A DNA stretch of 11,600 bases from Candidatus Zipacnadia bacterium (GTDB taxonomy: Bacteria > Armatimonadota > Zipacnadia > Zipacnadales > Zipacnadaceae): the NCBI GenBank assembly GCA_029821215.1, contig JALGTV010000059.1, positions 1-11,600 of the forward strand, read 5' to 3'. Under the pieces are notes generated by a model. The model was not told where the DNA came from, did no database searches, and saw only the letters and a program-made list of their open reading frames with translations. Shown in pieces: positions 6,325-11,600 of this stretch (its first letter is position 1; each line of letters begins with the position of its first letter). The translations under genes were made by a program, and so were the position numbers.

Positions 6325-7306
6325 CTACTCCTCTTCCTCGCTGTCCTCGTCGGTCTCGGCTTCGGTGGTCTGCTTCACCGGCAGTCCATAGGCTTCTCGT
6401 ACTTTAGCCTCCAACGTGGCTCTGACATCGGGATTCTCGGCTAAGAACTCGATGGTGTTGTCACGTCCCTGGCCCAGGTTTTCGTCATCGTAGCTGTACC
6501 AAGCCCCCGATTTCTCCACTAATCCCTGCTCCAGAGCCAAGTCCAGAATGCAGCCTTCCTGGGAGATGCCTTCGCCGTAAATGATGTCACATTCACAGCG
6601 CTTGAAGGGGGGAGCAACCTTATTCTTTACCACCTTAATTGACACCCGTCGCCCTATCGCCTCGCCATCTCGCTTTATTGCCTGACTCGGGCGGATGTCT
6701 ATTCGTATCGACGCCCAGAACTTCAGGGCCCGCCCCCCGGGAGTTACTTCCGGACTGCCAAACATTACCCCAATCTTTTCCCGGATTTGGTTGATAAATA
6801 CTACTACGCTGCGGCTCTGGGAGACCGAGCCTCCCAGTTTTCGCAACGCTTGGCTCATCAGCCGCGCCTGCAACCCCACGTAAGACTCGCCCATCTCCCC
6901 TTCTAACTCCACGCGCGGTACCAGCGCCGCCACTGAGTCAATCACCACCAGATCTACCGCCCCACTGCGGATGAGCGTATCACATATCTCCAGGGCCTGC
7001 TCACCGGTATCCGGCTGCGACACCAAAAGTTCGTCCAGGTTGATCCCTAAGTGCTCAGCATAATCACGGTCAAAGGCGTGCTCAGCATCAATAAAAGCCG
7101 CCATTCCTCCCAACTTCTGGGCCTCAGCCACTGTGTGCAGGGCCAGGGTGGTCTTGCCCGCTCCTTCTGTCCCGTACAGCTCCACCAAACGGCCCCGCGG
7201 CAGCCCTCCTACTCCCAGCGCCACGTCCAGGGCCAAGCTTGCGAATTTGGCTAAGTGCCAGGTCCAGCGCCTTATCTTTGTCAATGTCCTGTTTGCCCCT
7301 TGCCAT
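6325..7306 (-). CDS. recA: RecA recombinase with a disrupted N-terminal region (frameshift plus missing segment)
   Basis: RecA forms ATP-dependent filaments on single-stranded DNA for strand exchange and SOS induction. The core is intact: Walker A GTEGAGKTT, FIDAEHAFD with the catalytic Glu, Walker B LVVIDSVAALVPR, loop 2 FINQIREKIGVMFG...TPGGRALKF, the C-terminal domain and an acidic tail (ETDEDSEEEE). The true start is ATG 7304-7306 with AAAGGGGG 9 nt upstream, giving MARGKQDIDKDKALDLALSQ, a typical RecA N-terminus. After K23 this frame goes wrong and stops at 7124. The core continues in another frame from SLALDVALGVGG, at the AAGCTT of 7235-7240. Against Bacillus RecA about 24 residues (the QFGKGSIM... 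stretch) are missing. The core frame opens at a GTG at 7335 but would encode unrelated N-terminal residues. As written, no normal RecA can be made; a sequence or cloning error is a real alternative. Confidence 0.9.
7235..7240 (-). other. Deletion/frameshift junction in recA at an AAGCTT (HindIII) hexamer
   Basis: In the start frame these bases read AAG CTT (K23-L24 of the out-of-frame product). In the core frame AGC TTG gives the S-L of SLALD. A deletion between two AAGC copies, or between two AAGCTT sites, would yield this junction. Family alignment from memory predicts loss of about 74 nt (3n+2). Confidence 0.6.
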
Positions 7307-7386
7307 TGTTGTTTGCCCCCTTTTTGTCTCACCACAAAGTTGCCGTCAAACTGTTGCTCCTTTATGAGGCGGTCTAATGCTTCGGA

Positions 7387-7962
7387 CTACCCTTGCAAAT
7401 CAAACCTATTCAACACTGTATAGATGGCTCCCTGCGGGTGCAATTGGCTTTGCATCAGCACGAAATGATCAACCGCCATCTGTCCTATTTGCTGCTCGCT
7501 CAGATCAGCCATCGCCACGGCCAACTCTTCCTGCCGGTGGCGACTACGTACGCGGCCGATGGTCAGATGGGGGGTAAACGGCCGCTTCTCTAACTGGGCC
7601 AGGCCGGCTTCTGCCAACGCCTCATCCAGAACTGTCCCGAGTCGGGTCAGTTGCTCGTCCTCGTCAGTGCATCCTACCCACACCACCCGAGGTCGCCCCC
7701 GACTGGGAAACCCACCCACACCAACAATCTGTACCTGATGAACCGGGACACTCTCGGCTACACGCCCCGCCACTTCGCTCAGCTCATCAACCTGCTGCGG
7801 GGGAGTATCTCCCAGAAATTTCAGCGTAAAGTGCAGGTTTTCCTGTTGGGTCCAACTGACCTTAGCCCCAGCCGCTTTCAGTTGTTGCTGCACCTGGACT
7901 ATCGGTTCCTTCAAGTCCGCTGCCAAGGGCACAGCAAAGAATAGACGAAGCTGCTCAGACAA
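7387..7962 (-). CDS. thpR: RNA 2',3'-cyclic phosphodiesterase, ThpR/LigT family
   Basis: 191 residues, the normal family size. Both catalytic HxTx motifs of the 2H phosphoesterase superfamily are present: HFTL at 44-47 and HLTI at 132-135. The opening RLFFAVPL is also typical, as are FTPHLTIGR and a C-terminal Y-VLNRFDL. ThpR opens 2',3'-cyclic phosphate RNA ends and shows low 2'-5' RNA ligase activity in vitro; its cellular role is uncertain. The start is TTG at 7960-7962, overlapping the cinA stop by 8 nt, which points to translational coupling with cinA. recA begins 80 nt downstream; that short gap shows no clear promoter or LexA box. Confidence 0.92.
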   Translation of the reverse strand: MSEQLRLFFAVPLAADLKEPIVQVQQQLKAAGAKVSWTQQENLHFTLKFLGDTPPQQVDELSEVAGRVAESVPVHQVQIVGVGGFPSRGRPRVVWVGCTDEDEQLTRLGTVLDEALAEAGLAQLEKRPFTPHLTIGRVRSRHRQEELAVAMADLSEQQIGQMAVDHFVLMQSQLHPQGAIYTVLNRFDLQG

Positions 7963-9205
7963 GACCCATCACCCGTTTTCTGACCATATTCAGTGCCATT
8001 TGCGCGACCCGCTGCTTGAACTGCTGGCGGGTCCCCGGCCAGTTGTGTTCTTCGCAGACAGTGCCCTGCTCGTCGGCCACCGCAATATACACCAGGCCCA
8101 CGGGCTTGTCGGACGTGGCACCAGTCGGGCCAGCTATGCCGGTAACCGCCACTGCGTAGTCCGCCCCACTGTCCTGGCGGGCCCCTTCGGCCATGGCCCG
8201 CCCGCACTCCTCACTGACCGCCCCGTAGTCCTCCAGGATACCTTCAGAGACACCTAACAAGCGCTTCTTAGACTCGTTACTATAAGTGACATAGCCATTG
8301 AGAAAATAGCGGGAACTGCCGGAGACATCGGTGATGCGGCTGGCAATAAGTCCACCCGTACAACTCTCAGCGACAGTCAACGTCGCCCCGGCGGCCAGCA
8401 GGGCATTGCCCACCGCCATCTCCATCGTCTCGTCATCAACCCCGTATACATGCGCCCCCAGCCGCTGGCGGATATCCTGTTCGGCCCGATTTAGCCGGCG
8501 GCTGGCTGCCGACTGCGACCCCGCTTTGGTACTCATCCGCACCCGGACTTGCCCTGGACTGGCATATAGCGCCACGGCCGGGTTGCCTTCGTTATCCAAT
8601 ATATCAGCTAACAGCTCGGCGGCGCTGGACTCCCCAATATCACACAGGTGAAGAGTCCGGGTGTACAAAATCTGCCCTTCGGCTTCCTTAACCTTATCTT
8701 CCAGATACGGCAGCACGTCGTTGCTCATCATCTGGTGCATCTCAGGCGGAGGGCCGGGCAGGGCAATGAAGATGCAGTCTTCGTGTTCCAGTAGTATTCC
8801 CGGCGCCGTACCACAGCTATTGTACAAAAGCTGACCACCCCGGGGAACCTGGCACTGCTTGAGGTTATTGGCAGTAGGAGTAATACCGCGGGCGGCGAAG
8901 AATGCCTGTAGCCGTTGCTCAGCGGCCCCATCCGTGTGAAGAGGACGGCCGGTAACCTGGGCCAAGGCCTCGCGGGTCAGATCGTCCGGGGTAGGCCCCA
9001 ATCCGCCGGTGATTATGATGAGGTCGCTACGGCGGCGGGCCTCTTGGAGCACCTGAACTATCCGTCCCCGATTATCATCAACCGTCTGCCGACGCTCTAC
9101 GTCAAAGCCTATGCCCGTCAACTGCCGGCAGAGGTAAGTGGCATTAGTGTCATCTATTTCCCCCAGCAACAACTCCGTACCTATTGAGACGATTTCGGCT
9201 TGCAC
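7955..9205 (-). CDS. cinA: CinA-family protein (competence/damage-inducible; N-terminal MoCF-like and C-terminal NMN amidohydrolase domains)
   Basis: 416 residues, the full two-domain length. The N-terminal domain starts VSIGTELLLGEIDDTN and carries ITGGLGPTPDDLTREAL, the molybdopterin-binding-like motif. The C-terminal domain has TVAESCTGGLIASRI, NGYVTYSNESKKRLLGV, YGAVSEECG and VTGIAGPTGATSDKPVGLVYI, the conserved blocks of nicotinamide-nucleotide amidase (PncC-like) domains. CinA is associated with competence and RecA in some Gram-positives, and with pyridine-nucleotide recycling and ADP-ribose hydrolysis. The start is GTG at 9203-9205 with GGAG 6 nt upstream. It is the first confident gene of the leftward cluster, behind a long leader with a near-consensus promoter. 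Confidence 0.95.
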   Translation of the reverse strand: MQAEIVSIGTELLLGEIDDTNATYLCRQLTGIGFDVERRQTVDDNRGRIVQVLQEARRRSDLIIITGGLGPTPDDLTREALAQVTGRPLHTDGAAEQRLQAFFAARGITPTANNLKQCQVPRGGQLLYNSCGTAPGILLEHEDCIFIALPGPPPEMHQMMSNDVLPYLEDKVKEAEGQILYTRTLHLCDIGESSAAELLADILDNEGNPAVALYASPGQVRVRMSTKAGSQSAASRRLNRAEQDIRQRLGAHVYGVDDETMEMAVGNALLAAGATLTVAESCTGGLIASRITDVSGSSRYFLNGYVTYSNESKKRLLGVSEGILEDYGAVSEECGRAMAEGARQDSGADYAVAVTGIAGPTGATSDKPVGLVYIAVADEQGTVCEEHNWPGTRQQFKQRVAQMALNMVRKRVMGLV

Positions 9206-9272
9206 CTATCGCTCCACTCTCTACCCTGACCCGCCGATCGCCTGTCCCAACCGGAAACTGGGGCTTATTCCC

Positions 9273-9449
9273 TTACTCTATATCAACTTGCCTTGCCATA
9301 TCACCTATAGTTGGCGCTACTGCTCGTCTATTCACGCCGGCCTGCCGGATAAAATCGGTAAGCAGCGCGGATGCCAGGTGGGGTACGGCCGACTCACGTC
9401 TCACCGGCTTATATGCCGCCATACCACCGCTACCCATTAACTCTTTCAT
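9273..9449 (-). CDS. Possible small ORF (58 residues) or remnant in the cinA leader
   Basis: ATG at 9447-9449 overlaps the stop of the preceding short ORF as ATGA, a common coupling arrangement. The product is 58 residues, opening MKELMGSGGMAAYKPVRRES, with a basic middle and a helical-looking second half (VPHLASALLTDFIRQAG). No family is recognised and no independent ribosome binding site is visible. The frame also stays open upstream to a GTG at 9497. It may be a fragment of a degraded gene. Confidence 0.2.
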   Translation of the reverse strand: MKELMGSGGMAAYKPVRRESAVPHLASALLTDFIRQAGVNRRAVAPTIGDMARQVDIE

Positions 9450-9547
9450 CTTAGTGCATGGCATAATTGGCGTAGATACTCGGGTTGATTTACCCACTGT
9501 ACATTCTCATTCATCAGTTGGTAACCGATAACTTTGCTTCCGGCCAT
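9446..9547 (-). CDS. Possible small ORF (33 residues) in the cinA leader
   Basis: ATG at 9545-9547 is preceded by AAGGTAG 4 nt upstream, a usable ribosome binding site. The product starts MAGSKVIGYQLMNENVQW and ends in LCHALR, with its TGA overlapping the next ATG. It also overlaps another open frame (9514-9636) that reads into this region from upstream. No family is recognised; a leader peptide or a frameshifted remnant are equally possible. Confidence 0.18.
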   Translation of the reverse strand: MAGSKVIGYQLMNENVQWVNQPEYLRQLCHALR

Positions 9548-9679
9548 TTGTCTACCTTAGCCGCTGGATCACATTGGCTCAGGTCTAACAGGCGGGTCAG
9601 ATGGAATTGTAAGTTATAGGAATCGTCAGTATTCCATTAGAGTGGCAATGCAACAGTACATTACCATTCCGTATCATAT

Positions 9680-9709
9680 ATTATACCTTACCGGTCAGCT
9701 AACTGTCAA
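9680..9709 (-). promoter_or_regulatory. Near-consensus sigma-A promoter driving the cinA-recA-spoVS cluster
   Basis: Perfect TTGACA (9704-9709, minus strand) and perfect TATAAT (9680-9685) are 18 bp apart, one more than optimal. This is the strongest promoter match in the window. It points left into the cinA leader, with predicted start near 9672. I see no Gram-positive LexA box (CGAAC-N4-GTTCG type) over it, so SOS control is not evident here. Confidence 0.75.
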
Positions 9710-9827
9710 CAAAGTAGGTCGCACGGCCTCCAACCTTGCTCCTACCATCACAGCGGAAGGACATTGGTAGCTGCCTGGAGAAGATAGAGTTATTGGAGTT
9801 GTAGCACCGAAGAACTCAGATAACCGC

Positions 9828-9848
9828 TCTGCTCTATTCGGGAGCAGA
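9828..9848 (+). promoter_or_regulatory. Hairpin in the leader of the rightward gene
   Basis: TCTGCTC (9828-9834) and GAGCAGA (9842-9848) form a perfect 7-bp stem with a 7-nt loop, ending 25 nt before the ATG at 9874 and 12 nt before its ribosome binding site. It may modulate translation or stability. No convincing plus-strand promoter was found in 9710-9870, and nothing else was recognised in that stretch. Confidence 0.3.
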
Positions 9849-9873
9849 CCAGTCACTGTAAGGGGGACTTAAA

Positions 9874-10653
9874 ATGGACACGGAGGCATTGACCCGATTC
9901 AGTAACCAGATACAGACACTAATGAGCGCCGCCACTACTAAGCAGGTCCAGTCGGCAGTTCAGGAATTGGTTGCCGAGCAGCAGTGGCCGCTGGTGAGTA
10001 TGGTGCTGCTTACCTGCTCAGAGGTCGCGGCCCGGCGCATCGTGGGACTATTGGTGGAGAACAGTGTCTATGAGCCATTGGCCTGGGGAGCTAGCCTGCG
10101 CCGTCAGTTGCGCGCTCCTATCATCACTGGCAGCGGCGCGGGCATCGCCGGCCGCATTTTCCGGGATGTTGACACCGAAGAGGATACTGCCGGAGTGCCC
10201 GAGCATATTCTGGCTGATGCCCAGGAGCTAACCAGTGCCGCCAATGAGCGCCGCCAGGTTGCTACGCGGCGCGAAGCCCAACTGGATCGCGGTCCCATCC
10301 GTAGCTATATCGTGGAACAACTAAGCCAGCACCTGACCGAGCCCGAGGCGCGCGAAGTTCTGTTGATCATCGCTAAGGCTTCAGCCTGGGAGGAAACGCG
10401 CCGCGAAGCCGCCCTGAAACTAATCAATCATCAGCCCTCAATTCAGCAGTTAGCGTCAGCAGGCCGCCATGCCGATTTGGTGGCCATCGCCAACGCCACC
10501 GGATTGCAAACCGTGGCTGCCAATATCGCCAGTCTGCTGGGCGAGAAGTTGACCGAACTACGCGCTACCGGCGACCAGGATGCACTGAGCTTCATAGCCG
10601 AAAATCACCCTGATGCCAGCACCAAACAAGCCGCTCGCCAAGCTCTGTCCTAA
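9874..10653 (+). CDS. Soluble alpha-helical protein of unknown function (HEAT-like character)
   Basis: 259 residues, the only confident plus-strand gene. The ATG has AGGGGG 7 nt upstream. There is no signal peptide or membrane helix. The N-terminus (about 1-65) is helical (MDTEALTRFSNQIQTLMSAA). A Gly/Ala-rich segment with GSGAGIAGRIF (about 86-96) follows, then a charged linker (about 98-135). The C-terminal half (about 140-259) is made of short amphipathic helices of 15-20 residues resembling HEAT/ARM-type repeats, for example EVLLIIAKASAWEETRREAA and ALSFIAENHPDASTKQAARQ. I recognise no catalytic motif or named family. It lies divergent from cinA and convergent with the proline-rich membrane protein. 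A scaffold role is only a guess from the fold type. Confidence 0.8.
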   Translation: MDTEALTRFSNQIQTLMSAATTKQVQSAVQELVAEQQWPLVSMVLLTCSEVAARRIVGLLVENSVYEPLAWGASLRRQLRAPIITGSGAGIAGRIFRDVDTEEDTAGVPEHILADAQELTSAANERRQVATRREAQLDRGPIRSYIVEQLSQHLTEPEAREVLLIIAKASAWEETRREAALKLINHQPSIQQLASAGRHADLVAIANATGLQTVAANIASLLGEKLTELRATGDQDALSFIAENHPDASTKQAARQALS

Positions 10654-10726
10654 TTGTCACCCACCAACCCGGCAGACCGAGTGGCCCTTCGGGCGTCCGA
10701 GATGTTTGTCCCCAGTTAGACCAGGC

Positions 10727-11167
10727 TCACTGATTCATTATCGCCGCGCCGCCACCGATCACCACTGCAAATATCATCCACAGAATCCAGATACCCAAGG
10801 ATACAAAGAACAGTATCCAGCCCCACTTCGCCCAAACGGCCTGTGTCTGTTTGAACTGCTCAACGCTGTCAAAGCGCCGGTGCTGCCAGGCCCATTCATT
10901 ACCCTTTATACCCAGCACGATGCTCCAGATGAGTCCCAGACAAAGGGCCAGCAGCGCTATCCAGACATTGTGGGCGATACCCCAAATCCAACTCAGCCAG
11001 AACGCCCCCCAGTTCCAGCCTTTGATCTCCTCGGGCACCGGCCCCCCGGTGCCGGAGGTATTCTGCACCGCCGGCGCTGGGGGTGGCGGCTGTGTCGGGG
11101 GGCTAGGCGGGGTGGGTGGAGGCTGAGCCCCTCCCTCAAATCCTTGTCCTTCTTGCTCGTCGCTCAT
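10727..11167 (-). CDS. Small membrane protein with proline-rich N-terminal tail
   Basis: 146 residues. The N-terminus is acidic and glycine-rich. A proline-dominated run (about 16-34) and a flexible linker follow, and then a tryptophan-rich membrane module with WNWGAFWLSWIWG at 51-63 and a helix to about 87. A loop GIKGNEWAWQHRRFDSVEQF (about 86-105) precedes a second hydrophobic region (about 112-143). The 'W/FNWGAF...WIWG ... GNEWAW ... F...Q..W..WG' pattern is one I associate with small uncharacterised bacterial membrane proteins, often with a zinc ribbon or Pro-rich tail; the function is unknown. The ATG has AGGAG 7 nt upstream. It is convergent with the plus-strand gene, with a 73-bp gap (10654-10726) holding only a 4-bp GCCC-TTC-GGGC hairpin (10684-10694). 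Confidence 0.8.
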   Translation of the reverse strand: MSDEQEGQGFEGGAQPPPTPPSPPTQPPPPAPAVQNTSGTGGPVPEEIKGWNWGAFWLSWIWGIAHNVWIALLALCLGLIWSIVLGIKGNEWAWQHRRFDSVEQFKQTQAVWAKWGWILFFVSLGIWILWMIFAVVIGGGAAIMNQ

Positions 11168-11227
11168 TGTTCCGCTCCTTTCTACAGGATTACAGCCAGG
11201 TTGAGTACGACCGAGCTACTACATAAT

Positions 11228-11256
11228 ACTATACATCTTGGGGCACATCTCGGCAA
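11228..11256 (-). promoter_or_regulatory. Candidate promoter for the proline-rich membrane protein
   Basis: On the minus strand TTGCCG (11251-11256) and TATAGT (11228-11233) are 17 bp apart, four and five matches to consensus. It lies about 60 nt upstream of the ATG and overlaps the hairpin after the neighbouring gene. Confidence 0.4.
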
Positions 11257-11262
11257 GTGCCC
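11241..11262 (-). terminator. Hairpin downstream of the right-edge gene
   Basis: GGGCAC (11241-11246) pairs with GTGCCC (11257-11262) around a 10-nt loop, starting 14 nt past the stop at 11277. There is no U-tract after it, so termination is only possible. It overlaps the candidate -35 of the next gene. Confidence 0.3.
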
Positions 11263-11276
11263 ATAGGCAGCAGATA

Positions 11277-11600
11277 CTACGGCTTGACCACAAATTGGAC
11301 TGTAGCTAAGGATTGCTCCTCACCGGGTAAGCCGACTTCGGCCCGATACTGTCCGGGCGGCAATGACTCGTCTGCCTCTATCCAGGCAAAGGCTCGACCC
11401 GCACCATCGGCCATGGTCACTCGCTGGGTAGCCTGCTCAATCATAGTATCGTCCCGAAACCATGAGACTACAAAATACGAGCTGGCCGTGCCGTTGATGT
11501 AGGTAAACACTACAAATATGCGGTCGGAGCCAGCGAAAGTATCGGTGGTCTGCATCGGGTGGCCTTTAGCATCCACATCTCTCGCCGTCACGCAGCTTAT
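11277..11600 (-). CDS. C-terminal part of a beta-rich, probably extracytoplasmic protein (runs off the right edge)
   Basis: The frame is open to the window edge, giving 107 residues before the TAG at 11277-11279. The first residues visible are I-S-C, which could be the end of a lipobox ([L]-I-S-C), making this a lipoprotein whose mature part is complete here; the signal peptide would be outside the window. The rest alternates polar and aromatic/aliphatic residues (RIFVVFTYINGTASSYFVVS, LPPGQYRAEVGLPG, ATVQFVV), as in a single Ig-like or other beta-sandwich domain of cell-surface proteins. A GTG at 11589-11591 could be an internal start but has no ribosome binding site that I can see. Function unknown. 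Confidence 0.7.
   Translation of the reverse strand: MSCVTARDVDAKGHPMQTTDTFAGSDRIFVVFTYINGTASSYFVVSWFRDDTMIEQATQRVTMADGAGRAFAWIEADESLPPGQYRAEVGLPGEEQSLATVQFVVKP

Larger units (their letters stand above)
9226..9600 (-). repeat. 10-bp inverted repeat whose arms lie 355 nt apart (9226-9235 and 9591-9600)
   Basis: CTGACCCGCC at 9226-9235 is the exact reverse complement of GGCGGGTCAG at 9591-9600. In a leftward transcript these arms could pair as a closing stem around almost the whole cinA leader. With one U-G pair beyond the end the stem would be 11 bp. A 10-mer match somewhere in about 470 nt is expected by chance with a probability of roughly 0.1, so this is suggestive only. Confidence 0.35.
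9206..9673 (-). other. Long transcribed leader of cinA without a confident gene
   Basis: If transcription starts just downstream of the promoter at 9680-9709, about 470 nt precede the cinA GTG. Nothing in it is recognisable to me as tRNA, T-box, RNase P, tmRNA or a known riboswitch. It holds three short open frames in succession (9514-9636, 9446-9547 and 9273-9449), each in the next frame, and a 10-bp inverted repeat joining its two ends. It could be a decayed gene, a set of small coupled ORFs or a structured RNA. Confidence 0.4.

Noticed and set aside
7124..7306. A separate 60-residue gene starting MARGKQDIDK
   Set aside because: Its first 23 residues are the RecA N-terminus; the rest is the RecA core read in the wrong frame (for example the Walker A region), so it is part of broken recA.
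7307..7386. A LexA/SOS box or a dedicated promoter immediately before recA
   Set aside because: No CGAAC-N4-GTTCG-like site and no -10 paired with the TTTGACGG-like stretch; recA is probably read from the cinA promoter.
9184..9531. A 115-residue plus-strand frame in the cinA leader
   Set aside because: It starts inside cinA antisense, has no ribosome binding site and opposes the strong leftward promoter.
9206..9873. A tRNA, T-box, RNase P RNA, tmRNA or known riboswitch in the gene-poor stretch
   Set aside because: None of the conserved sequence blocks of these RNAs could be found on either strand by eye.
10654..10726. A bidirectional terminator between the convergent genes
   Set aside because: Only a 4-bp GCCC/GGGC stem without U-tracts is present, too weak to call.
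10613..11266. A 217-residue plus-strand frame
   Set aside because: It lies over the well-supported minus-strand membrane protein gene, begins inside the preceding gene and has an implausible Pro/Arg-rich composition; a shadow.

Overview
The window looks like chromosomal DNA from a Gram-positive, probably spore-forming bacterium of the Firmicutes (a Clostridia-like lineage is most likely). The main reason is the leftward gene order cinA - thpR - recA - recX - rny - ymdB - spoVS, a conserved Firmicutes neighbourhood, together with a SpoVS sporulation protein and a membrane-anchored RNase Y. GC content is moderate to high, and many starts are GTG or TTG preceded by strong AGGAG/AGGGGG ribosome binding sites. 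I cannot name a genus.

Layout, left to right. 1-2505 (minus strand): a family 39-like membrane glycosyltransferase, a zinc-ribbon membrane protein and the N-terminal end of an exosortase-type membrane peptidase cut by the window edge. The order of transcription is glycosyltransferase, zinc-ribbon protein, exosortase. They have their own sigma-A-like promoter and suggest an envelope or exopolysaccharide/protein-sorting locus. 2661-9205 (minus strand): the housekeeping cluster of DNA recombination (cinA, recA, recX), RNA processing (thpR, rny), signalling phosphodiesterase (ymdB) and sporulation (spoVS). 9206-9873: a gene-poor stretch holding a near-consensus leftward promoter and a leader of about 470 nt ahead of cinA, with short staggered reading frames and a 10-bp long-range inverted repeat. 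9874-10653 (plus strand): the only rightward gene, a soluble protein I do not recognise. 10727-11600 (minus strand): a small proline-rich membrane protein and the C-terminal part of an extracytoplasmic-looking protein.

The most unusual observation is in recA. The normal RecA start (strong ribosome binding site, ATG at 7306) and the normal RecA core are in different frames. They are joined at an AAGCTT hexamer (7235-7240) where about 24 residues expected from the family are absent. Either this strain/clone carries a broken recA or the sequence has a small cloning or assembly deletion. Other points worth a second look are the exosortase in a sporulation-type genome, the long cinA leader, and a cluster of six GGGG tracts in the recX-rny junction.
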